Shown: in pieces, positions 8,838 to 19,304 of the stretch | Layout of the letters: each line of letters starts with the position of its first letter | Position numbering within the stretch: the stretch's first letter is position 1 | From: Candidatus Protochlamydia sp. | GTDB taxonomy: Bacteria > Chlamydiota > Chlamydiia > Chlamydiales > Parachlamydiaceae | DNA length: 64,000 nt | Assembly: GCA_013695355.1 (NCBI GenBank) | Contig: JACDAQ010000020.1 | Coordinates: 1 to 64,000 of the forward strand | Direction of reading: 5' to 3' | Translations under genes and position numbers: made by a program | Notes under the pieces: model-generated | The model's database searches: none | What the model was told of the DNA's origin: nothing | Seen by the model: only the letters and a program-made list of their open reading frames with translations

Positions 8838-9960
8838 TATTTTCCTCAGATTATTTTAAAAATAAATTTAGATTACTAGATTTTCTATAATTTAGTAAAT
8901 GAAAATTAAAATTTTTGTGGAATTTAATCGATTGGCTTAAAATTGCTAACGACTAGGCCCTCTAATGAATTTTATTAGCAATAAAACAAGGAAGCGCTAA
9001 TTGAAAGCGTTGATTTCCACGCATGATAAAGCATTGTTCTACCCCCATCTAATTCATCAAATTTGAGTTATGATAAACGAAATTTAATTTGGGAAAAACT
9101 TTGGGAGCATTTTATTGAATATGCTCTAGAACTTTGGTATTCACTTTAAGCAATCTAACGACTGTCAACTACTGGTCTGAAAATCTTGAAAAATTGGGGT
9201 TTCAACTCTAATTTATCTTTACAAACTTTTGTCATCTTCGAAAAGATGTTCTTAAAAACCTGGCAAGAAAACAAACACCTCTAACTGGCAAAGTAATAGA
9301 TTTTTAGAATGTCTACTAGAAGTTTTGCTCAATTATTGGGTGTTAGTCAAACGACAGTATTAAAATGGGAAAAAGAGCCGTGATGAATAAATCAAAGTAC
9401 AGAAATATGTTTGTGCTTACATATCCTAAATTATTTGAATATTGCTGATAAGGAATTCAAACAGATCTATTTAACTTTTAATAAAAGAAGTTTGGTGAAT
9501 GCTGAAAGCCAAGACCCACTCTAGAAATGGACGCAGATAAAAATAATTGTTATTAAACACCCACAAGGAAAAAAACCGGAACTAGAAGAGTAGCGAAATA
9601 CAGAAGGTTGCTTCCTAGTAATTCACCGCATTTAATAAACCTCTAGTCAAAAAACTCGCTCAGGCATGCGCCTATTAAATTATTATTAGACAGCATAGCC
9701 TGGGAAACATCCTCTAACATTGACTGCTCTTTGTCCCACTGAGGAAAGCTTGTCTCCTAGCGTTTGATGAGAGGTATGGTTCTAGTAGCCTAAATGATTC
9801 TTGGGCTGGCTTCAATTAACTCACGGGATTCAGATTGCAATGCAATTCTGTCAAAAAAATCCAGTCTTTGCAAGGCCTGAATAAACGAAAGGAAGAGATA
9901 AGCATCTTCTTGTGATAAATTATTGCTTATGCTATTGTATCTCGTTTAATTGAGTAAAAA
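8838..9960. other. 1.1-kb decayed intergenic region
   Basis: No intact gene. Short coding-like scraps with frameshifts are visible, chiefly the helix-turn-helix relic at 9220-9383. At 9078-9135 a frame reads NLIWEKLWEHFIEYALEL, which looks like another protein scrap. The last 60 bases before kdsB are AT-rich and should hold its promoter. Confidence 0.5.
9220..9383 (+). pseudogene. broken helix-turn-helix (Xre/HigA-like) regulator
   Basis: One frame reads RKDVLKNLARKQTPLTGKV and stops at 9305-9307. The next frame starts at 9309 and reads MSTRSFAQLLGVSQTTVLKW before a stop at 9381-9383. Joined by a one-base shift, they give the typical helix-turn-helix layout of small antitoxin-type regulators (helix, FAQLLGVSQTTVLKWE). 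Both ends are lost. The family call rests on this short motif only. Confidence 0.5.
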
Positions 9961-12846
<2,886 letters not shown>

Positions 12847-12949
12847 AACCTTAATCTTCTAATCTTAAGTCATCGGACCTAATTATAGGAATCGGTAACT
12901 TAACTTTAAAGGAATATTTGTTAGTTTTATCTAAATATAGGAGATAACT

Positions 12950-13399
12950 ATGAACAATATCAATTTCAATGCCCCTACCCCTTTAATAGCGAATGGGATT
13001 TTAGGCCACGCTGTGACTGGTTTAGTAAGAATTCCTTCTTTTATGGCTACCTGCATGTCAGCAATGATGGTTGGAGAATTCGCAATTAGAGGGCTAAGAA
13101 ATTTCTTTGAAGTTTTTGGCCTAAGACCCTCGGAAAATAGTTTTATCCAAGGCGCTGCAACCCATGTTACTAATTATGGTGTAAGGCCTTATCAAGATAT
13201 ACCTGCAGGAAAATTGGCAGGCCGCCTGGTGGCTTTTGCAGCTATAGGAATCGTAGGAAGCGAATTGGCCAGATTGCTTGGCGGCGCACCGCCAGCAATT
13301 TACAATAACGTGCTTGCATTCATGGGACCAGTACGGATTGATCCTAGATCCTATCTAACAGGCGTGCAGTGCACACTTTCTGGGTTGGGCATTTTGTAA
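12950..13399 (+). CDS. hypothetical hydrophobic protein
   Basis: 149 residues, not recognised. Gly/Ala-rich with probable membrane segments at about residues 25-48 (SFMATCMSAMMVGEFAI) and 88-110 (LAGRLVAFAAIGIVGSEL). The ribosome binding region is ATAGGAGATAACT before ATG. It is inserted between yqgF and zwf, which are neighbours in C. trachomatis as I recall, and ends just before a good terminator. It may be an inclusion-membrane or envelope protein; this is inference from hydrophobicity alone. Confidence 0.65.
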   Translation: MNNINFNAPTPLIANGILGHAVTGLVRIPSFMATCMSAMMVGEFAIRGLRNFFEVFGLRPSENSFIQGAATHVTNYGVRPYQDIPAGKLAGRLVAFAAIGIVGSELARLLGGAPPAIYNNVLAFMGPVRIDPRSYLTGVQCTLSGLGIL

Positions 13400-13410
13400 A
13401 ACTAGAAAAA

Positions 13411-13432
13411 AATACAGCTGAAAAGCTGTATT
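13411..13432 (+). terminator. Rho-independent terminator
   Basis: A 9-bp perfect stem AATACAGCT/AGCTGTATT with a GAAA loop, preceded by an A run and followed by TTAATTTCTTTT, 12 bases after the stop of the 12950-13399 gene. It separates the kdsB-pyrG-ruvX group from zwf. Confidence 0.85.
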
Positions 13433-13646
13433 TTAATTTCTTTTCTCTATGTGATCTGTCACCCCAAAAGGAACGGTTCACATAGAGATTTTCATTTTGC
13501 TCGCTTTACTTTTGAATTTTGTTATTCCCATCTTATCTATTTCTATTCAAAGAAACATTTCCTGAAAAAAGCAATGATTTTTATCCTTCTTAAATCTATC
13601 TTAAAGAATGAACGCTAATTCCAAAAAGACGGACGGTTGAAGAATT

Positions 13647-15191
13647 ATGATCTCATCTCAAACTTTTGTTAATCCCTTAGCTGAAATCAACCGCTCAACA
13701 AAGATCGCAGAATCGTGCATCCTTGTCATTTTTGGAGCTACTGGAGATCTGACAGCCCGAAAACTCATCCCGGCTTTGTACAATTTATGCAAGGATGGCC
13801 AGCTTCCCGCCCACTTTGCCTGCGTAGGCTTTGCAAGAAGGCCTAAAACGCATGAACAATTTAGAGCTGAGATGGAAGAGGCCATTAAACAATTCTCCCG
13901 CTCAAAACCCATTGATATAGATTTATGGAACCGTTTTAAGGAGCAGCTATTTTATCATCAGTCAGAATTCGATCATGACGAAGGTTATATAGAATTAAAC
14001 AAATTCTTGCAAAAATTAGATTCCCAATTGGGAACTAAAGGCAATCGAGTTTTCTATTTATCTGTCCAGCCAAGTTTTTTTACCGATATTGTCAAAAAGC
14101 TGGATGAGCACCATTTGATCTATTCCCATACCAGAGAAAAATGGAGCCGCATTATTATCGAGAAACCTTTTGGACGTGATCTAGAATCGGCAAAGCAACT
14201 GCAGACCGATCTTGTAAAACATTTGGACGAAAGCCAAATTTATCGTATTGATCATTACCTTGGAAAAGAGACCGTTCAAAACCTTCTTGTTTTTCGTTTT
14301 GGAAATCCCATCTTTGAAGCAGTGTGGAATAATCAATTTATTGACAATGTCCAAATCACCGTGGGGGAAGAAATTGGGATAGGAACAAGGGGGAGATTTT
14401 GGGAAGAAGCCGGCATGTTAAGGGATATTGTGCAAAATCATATGATGCAGCTTTTATCATTGGTTGCTATGGAGCCTCCGATCAATCTTCAGGCAGATTC
14501 TGTACGCGGCGAAAAAGTTAAGATCATTGAAGCGGTCCGTCCGATCCCTTTAGCTTCAATTGATAAAACTGCCATTAGAGGGCAATATGGGCCCGGTTTT
14601 ATCAATGGAGAACCAGTGATCGGATACCGTCAGGAAGAAAATGTCGATCCTCAATCAAACATTGAGACTTACATGGCCCTGCAATTATTCATCGACAGTT
14701 GGAGATGGAATGGTGTTCCTTTTTATTTACGTGCAGGTAAAAGAATGCCAAAACGGGTCACTGAAATTGCCATTACCTTTAAAAAAGCTCCAGGATATTT
14801 ATTTGATACGGGTGGCGCTATAATAGATTCCAATGTCCTGGTAATCCGCATCCAGCCAGACGAAGGGATCTCCTTAAAGATAAATTGCAAGGTACCTTCG
14901 CTAAACACCATTGTCCAACCGGTCAAAATGGATTTCAGATATGGTTCCTATTTTGGAGCTGCGCCTCCTGAAGCCTATGAAAGGTTGATTTGTGACTGCA
15001 TGGCAGGAGACAATACCTTATTTGCCCGAAATGATGAAGTGATCATGTCCTGGAAATTGCTTACACCTATTTTAGAGCACTGGGAAGCAAACCCTCCCCA
15101 AAACTTTCCTAACTACGCTTCGGGAACATGGGGACCGGAAAAAGCTGAAGAAATGCTCAAATGCCAGGGAAGGAAATGGAGGCTGAACTAA
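13647..15191 (+). CDS. zwf: glucose-6-phosphate 1-dehydrogenase
   Basis: Oxidises glucose-6-phosphate to 6-phosphogluconolactone with NADP in the cytoplasm. 514 residues. The Rossmann motif is IFGATGDLTARKLIPAL (about residues 28-44), the substrate-binding and catalytic block is RIDHYLGKETVQN, and EKPFGRDL is present. The next gene starts at the base after the stop codon. That gene carries both an OpcA-like domain, which in other bacteria assembles or activates this enzyme, and the lactonase for its product. Confidence 0.97.
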   Translation: MISSQTFVNPLAEINRSTKIAESCILVIFGATGDLTARKLIPALYNLCKDGQLPAHFACVGFARRPKTHEQFRAEMEEAIKQFSRSKPIDIDLWNRFKEQLFYHQSEFDHDEGYIELNKFLQKLDSQLGTKGNRVFYLSVQPSFFTDIVKKLDEHHLIYSHTREKWSRIIIEKPFGRDLESAKQLQTDLVKHLDESQIYRIDHYLGKETVQNLLVFRFGNPIFEAVWNNQFIDNVQITVGEEIGIGTRGRFWEEAGMLRDIVQNHMMQLLSLVAMEPPINLQADSVRGEKVKIIEAVRPIPLASIDKTAIRGQYGPGFINGEPVIGYRQEENVDPQSNIETYMALQLFIDSWRWNGVPFYLRAGKRMPKRVTEIAITFKKAPGYLFDTGGAIIDSNVLVIRIQPDEGISLKINCKVPSLNTIVQPVKMDFRYGSYFGAAPPEAYERLICDCMAGDNTLFARNDEVIMSWKLLTPILEHWEANPPQNFPNYASGTWGPEKAEEMLKCQGRKWRLN

Positions 15192-16985
15192 ATGAATAAA
15201 GGAGAAGATTTAAAAAACAAGGCCTGCTTATTTAATTTAATTATTTATACGCAGGAAACATGCCGGGCAGATTATTTTAAAGAGATGGGCCGGATGATCA
15301 TGGAGCAATTTCCATGCAGGATTATTTTCATTCAAGGGGACCGCTCCTCAAAAGAGTCATATTTACGCCAAAAAATTTTAACTGAGCCCTTAAAAGATTC
15401 ATATGCTCCAATTTTGATCGAAGCAGCCGGTGATGATTTGATCAAAGCTCCTTTTCTTGTTCTTCCGTTATTTGTGCCTGATCTCCCCATCTATTTGCTA
15501 TGGGGGGAAGATCCAACTACTGAAAATAAAATATTACCTCATCTGCAAAAATTTGCCACTCGCCTTATCTTTGATTCAGAATGTACTGAAGATCTTACCT
15601 TATTCAGCCAACACATGCAGGAAATGCTAGCTGCCTCGACAGAAATTGTCGACATGAATTGGGCGCGCATTGGAGGCTGGCGTGAACTGATCGCCCAAAT
15701 TTTTGACAGCAAAGAACGTTTGAAGCAACTCGAGACCGCAAGCAACATTAAAATTATTTACAATAATGTTCACTCCCCTTTTTTCACCCATCCCGATACC
15801 CAGGCTATTTATCTGCAAGGTTGGCTAGCTTCAAGATTAGGCTGGGAATTTCTTAATTCGAAAAAAGAGAAGGATCACCTTAAATTATACTATCAAAAAG
15901 ATCAAAAACCAGTTCAGATCGATCTCATTGGTAAAAGTCGCCCAGATCTACTTCCCGAAGAAATTATTGAAATCGAAGGATCAAATCAGGAAACTTTTGT
16001 CTGCCAAATAATCCGTAAGGAAAAAAACCAGGTTATTGTTCATACATCTAATCAATACCAATGCGAGCTTCCTTTTAGCCTGTTTTTACCTACTTTGCGA
16101 ACAGGCCGGAGCTTTATGCAAGAAATTTTCTTTCAAAAAGTGAGCGGCCATTATCGGGAGATGCTTTCTTTAATTAGCAAGATCAAATGGAGTGAAAATA
16201 ACAAATTGGAAAATTTAAAATTGCAAAATGAACCTCAACACATCGACGAACGACGCGATGTGATCATTCCAGGGGATAAGGACACAACGATCAAATTCTG
16301 CGTTCAACAGTTTTTGGAAATTGGTAGAGAGGCTATTGCCAAAAGAGGACGCTACATTGTGGCTCTCTCGGGCGGGCAGACGCCGAATGAAATCTTTAAG
16401 GAACTAAGCAAACCTCAGCACCGTAATGAACTGGACTGGACAAAGGTGCTTTGCTTTTGGAGCGATGAACGGAGCGTTCCTCCAAACGATCCAGAAAGTA
16501 ATTATGGCATGGCCATGGAATCGGGATTAATGAAATTGCCGCTGTTAAGCGAGCATATTTTTCGAATGAAGGGCGAAAGTAGCATTGAAGAAAATGCCTT
16601 GCAATATGAAGAATTAATCAGGCAATGGGTTCCTTCTGTAAGTTTTGATTTAATCATGCTTGGCATTGGTGAAGATGGGCATACTGCCTCCTTATTTCCA
16701 CGCACGCATGGCCTCCATGCCAAAGACCGGCTTGTGGTGGCAAATTATGTTCCTCAAAAGCAGACTTGGCGTATGACATTGACCTATGAATGCATACACG
16801 CAGGGAAAACAATATGCATTTATGCCTTAGGGAGCAAGAAGGCCGAGATCGTTTTAAAAACTCTGACGGGTGCTTATGACCCGGACAATTTTCCTGTTCA
16901 AAGAATCGGTACAGCCCATCATCAGGCCCACTGGATCCTTGACCAGGAAGCTGCAGGAAAAATTTTAAAAGGACCTTCATGCTAG
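15192..16985 (+). CDS. pgl: OpcA-like domain fused to 6-phosphogluconolactonase
   Basis: 597 residues, more than twice the length of chlamydial DevB/Pgl (about 256). The C-terminal part (about residue 350 to the end) is a 6-phosphogluconolactonase: VALSGGQTPNEIF, WSDERSVPPNDPESNYG and MLGIGEDGHTASLFP are typical. The N-terminal part resembles OpcA, the glucose-6-phosphate dehydrogenase assembly protein of cyanobacteria and actinobacteria. This shows in VLPLFVPDLPIYLLWGED and DMNWARIGGWRELIAQIFD, and in its place directly after zwf. The start ATG abuts the zwf stop; the end overlaps tsaD by seven bases. The OpcA call is from motif memory and less certain than the lactonase call. Confidence 0.9.
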   Translation: MNKGEDLKNKACLFNLIIYTQETCRADYFKEMGRMIMEQFPCRIIFIQGDRSSKESYLRQKILTEPLKDSYAPILIEAAGDDLIKAPFLVLPLFVPDLPIYLLWGEDPTTENKILPHLQKFATRLIFDSECTEDLTLFSQHMQEMLAASTEIVDMNWARIGGWRELIAQIFDSKERLKQLETASNIKIIYNNVHSPFFTHPDTQAIYLQGWLASRLGWEFLNSKKEKDHLKLYYQKDQKPVQIDLIGKSRPDLLPEEIIEIEGSNQETFVCQIIRKEKNQVIVHTSNQYQCELPFSLFLPTLRTGRSFMQEIFFQKVSGHYREMLSLISKIKWSENNKLENLKLQNEPQHIDERRDVIIPGDKDTTIKFCVQQFLEIGREAIAKRGRYIVALSGGQTPNEIFKELSKPQHRNELDWTKVLCFWSDERSVPPNDPESNYGMAMESGLMKLPLLSEHIFRMKGESSIEENALQYEELIRQWVPSVSFDLIMLGIGEDGHTASLFPRTHGLHAKDRLVVANYVPQKQTWRMTLTYECIHAGKTICIYALGSKKAEIVLKTLTGAYDPDNFPVQRIGTAHHQAHWILDQEAAGKILKGPSC

Positions 16986-18001
16986 TCTTAGGGATTGAGA
17001 GCACGTGCGATGAGACAGCCTGTGCCGTCGTTAAAAATGGAAAAGAAATTTTATCTAATGTTGTCGCCTCTCAAATTGACCTGCATAAGGAATATGGAGG
17101 AGTGGTACCGGAACTTGCTTGTAGACGGCATATTGACTTGATGGTCCCGGTACTGGACCGCGCACTTCTGGAAGCAAATGTTTCTTTGAAGGAAATTGAT
17201 TTAATCGCAGTGGCGCATGGGCCTGGCTTGATCGGTGCTCTATTGATCGGTCTGAATACTGCCAAAGCCCTTGCCTTTTCCCTAAATAAACCTTTCATCG
17301 GGATCAACCATGTAGAAGCACATCTTTATGCTGCTCTCATGTCCCAATTAGCAGCCCCTTCATTCCCTTGCCTGGGTGTAGTACTTTCGGGAGGGCACAC
17401 AGCAATTGTTTTGATCCAAGAGATCGGGCATTATGAACTGATCGGTCAGACGGTCGATGATGCCATTGGTGAAGCCTTTGACAAAGTCGCTAAAATGCTG
17501 GACCTCCCTTATCCGGGTGGCCCCCAGATCGAGCAGTTGGCCAGGCAGGGAAATCCTCAAAGCTATTCTCTTAAAGCAGGTTATGTAAAGGGGAGCCCCT
17601 TAAACTTTTCTTTCAGCGGGCTAAAGACCGCTGTCCTTTACACAATCAAAGGACAAAAAAAAGATGGGCCTAATCCTCCCCTCACCCAAAATGATAAGGC
17701 AGATTTGGCTGCATCCTTTCAAAAAGCTGCCCTTGAAGATGTGGTAAAAAAAACACTCCTTGCAGCTGCGAAGCATCAAGTAAAAACAATCGTCTTGGGT
17801 GGAGGAGTCACAAGCAATCAAATGCTGCGGCAACTTTTTACGGCAGCTGGTCATGACTTAAGTTGCATTTGGCCATCGGCTGATTTAAGCTTGGATAATG
17901 CCGCAATGATTGCCGGACTTGGATATTATCGCTATCAGATGCAAGGTCAAGGGGATGGAATGGAGCTTGAACCTCTCACAAGGATTCCCTTTCATCAATA
18001 G
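16979..18001 (+). CDS. tsaD: tRNA N6-adenosine threonylcarbamoyltransferase TsaD
   Basis: Transfers threonylcarbamoyl to A37 of ANN-decoding tRNAs, with TsaB/TsaE partners. 340 residues, normal. Visible: GIESTCDETACAVV at the N-terminus, metal ligands in GINHVEAH, the nucleotide loop in VLSGGHTAI and GGGVTSN near the C-terminus. The start overlaps the pgl stop, so it is probably translated from the same message. The 3' end overlaps the convergent CheD-like gene by 26 bases. Confidence 0.97.
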   Translation: MLVLGIESTCDETACAVVKNGKEILSNVVASQIDLHKEYGGVVPELACRRHIDLMVPVLDRALLEANVSLKEIDLIAVAHGPGLIGALLIGLNTAKALAFSLNKPFIGINHVEAHLYAALMSQLAAPSFPCLGVVLSGGHTAIVLIQEIGHYELIGQTVDDAIGEAFDKVAKMLDLPYPGGPQIEQLARQGNPQSYSLKAGYVKGSPLNFSFSGLKTAVLYTIKGQKKDGPNPPLTQNDKADLAASFQKAALEDVVKKTLLAAAKHQVKTIVLGGGVTSNQMLRQLFTAAGHDLSCIWPSADLSLDNAAMIAGLGYYRYQMQGQGDGMELEPLTRIPFHQ

Positions 18002-18890
18002 AACCGCTATCTTTTTTTGAATCATAAACGATTTTAATCTCGGCTTTTTTACTTAACGTTCCAATAACGATCTTATCCAAGTTAATCTTACTACAGTCCT
18101 TAGTTTGGTAGATTGAATAGGGATTTAATTTTTGATCGTACGTTTCACAGGTGCCGGTGCGTGTATCCAGCTTGATGCTTCCTGGGACTTTTGGTAAACC
18201 AATACCTGGAAAAATTGGGGCTTGAAGGGTGTCCTCAGAAGCAATAATGGTATTTAAATGCGCTGTTGTAAGCCATCCCTTAACTTTTGCTAAAAGAGAT
18301 TCTGACATTCCCTTAATCCCCCCCCGCAAGTGAACTAATAAAGGAGCATTACTACTTTGTTCTCTATAAAATTTTATGCGATCTAATAGCATCGCTCCAC
18401 TCGCCTCTACTTCCCCTTCATGTGTAAAATGAATGACGCAACCAAATTGATTCATGGGATCGTAAATTCCAACCCCAATGCAGGTAGCTAAAGAATCTGT
18501 TGCTAAAATTGGATGGTAATCCCCTTTATGGCTAAATACAGCCTCCGACAACCAAGCTTCACGAAAAAGATCGGGTACCTGATTTTCAACTGTTTCAACT
18601 ATAGAAGAAATCAGAGAAGTGAATTGTGTTTTGATATATTCCTGGAGCCTTAAATCTAAAAGATCGCATGACGGGCCAAATTTTTGTTCCGCTTTAGATG
18701 TCATTTGCTGAACAGTAGCATGAATATTAGCAATTTGATCTTTTGTTAAACCGCCTTGTTTTAGAGCTTCAATAGCTGATCCTTCAATTTCTTTACTAAT
18801 TTCTTTTGCTAACCTCCTGCCAGCCGATTGCTGGCTAAAAAAATCTGAATTTTGAGCTAAAAATTTTTGATCAAAGTTTATTGAATTCAT
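17976..18890 (-). CDS. protein with CheD-like (glutamine deamidase) motif
   Basis: 304 residues. Residues about 128-156 (ATDSLATCIGVGIYDP, then QFGCVIHF) match the core of CheD, the chemoreceptor glutamine deamidase. Cys137, Thr131 (six before) and His154 (17 after) have the same spacing as the Thr21/Cys27/His44 triad I recall for Thermotoga CheD. The N-terminal about 125 residues are helical and unrelated to CheD; the C-terminal about 100 residues are also extra. No chemotaxis gene is present nearby and chlamydiae generally lack chemotaxis. A host-directed deamidase, as in the distantly related CNF toxins, is therefore possible. Convergent with tsaD. The composition is AT-rich. The enzyme activity is inference. 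Confidence 0.6.
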   Translation of the reverse strand: MNSINFDQKFLAQNSDFFSQQSAGRRLAKEISKEIEGSAIEALKQGGLTKDQIANIHATVQQMTSKAEQKFGPSCDLLDLRLQEYIKTQFTSLISSIVETVENQVPDLFREAWLSEAVFSHKGDYHPILATDSLATCIGVGIYDPMNQFGCVIHFTHEGEVEASGAMLLDRIKFYREQSSNAPLLVHLRGGIKGMSESLLAKVKGWLTTAHLNTIIASEDTLQAPIFPGIGLPKVPGSIKLDTRTGTCETYDQKLNPYSIYQTKDCSKINLDKIVIGTLSKKAEIKIVYDSKKDSGSIDERESL

Positions 18891-19141
18891 ACTTCACCTG
18901 TTGTTATGTAAAATAAGCTAATTTAAAAACTCAATTAAATCAAGCCATAAATTAAAGTTTATTTACTATTATTTTTATTTTGTTGCAGCAATCAACCCTT
19001 TATTGTTAACTAATATAAAATTATATGATATTGCATTGGAAGCCTTTTATAGATCCATGCAAGTCAAAAATACCTTGAATTTAAATTCTTGATTACTTAT
19101 GATAATGGGTTTTATGAAAAACTTATGAATGGAGTTCCACC

Positions 19142-19297
19142 ATGGCCAGCAAACGTGAAAATATTAAAATGAAAAGTTCAAAAAGCCACTTTCATTATTA
19201 TACCACTAAAAATAAGACATCCACACCAGGACGCTTAAGCTTAGTCAAATATGATCCGGTTATCCGCGAAAGATGCGAATTCAAAGAAACTAAGTAA
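19142..19297 (+). CDS. rpmG: ribosomal protein L33 (bL33)
   Basis: A 51-residue protein reading MASKRENIKMKSSKSHFHYY, then TTKNKTSTPGRLSLVKYDP. This is the typical bL33 sequence ending in ETK. Cysteine pairs of the zinc-binding form are absent, so it is the zinc-free type. A GGAG site lies seven bases upstream. Its stop is eight bases before the start of the lolC/E-like gene, as in C. trachomatis (CT150-CT151 in my recollection). A longer frame of the downstream gene overlaps its 3' half. Confidence 0.95.
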   Translation: MASKRENIKMKSSKSHFHYYTTKNKTSTPGRLSLVKYDPVIRERCEFKETK

Positions 19298-19304
19298 TCC
19301 TTTC

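Noticed and set aside
19251-19304. N-terminal extension of the lolC/E-like frame
   Set aside because: It overlaps rpmG in another frame, lacks a ribosome binding site, and the family N-terminus fits the ATG at 19305.
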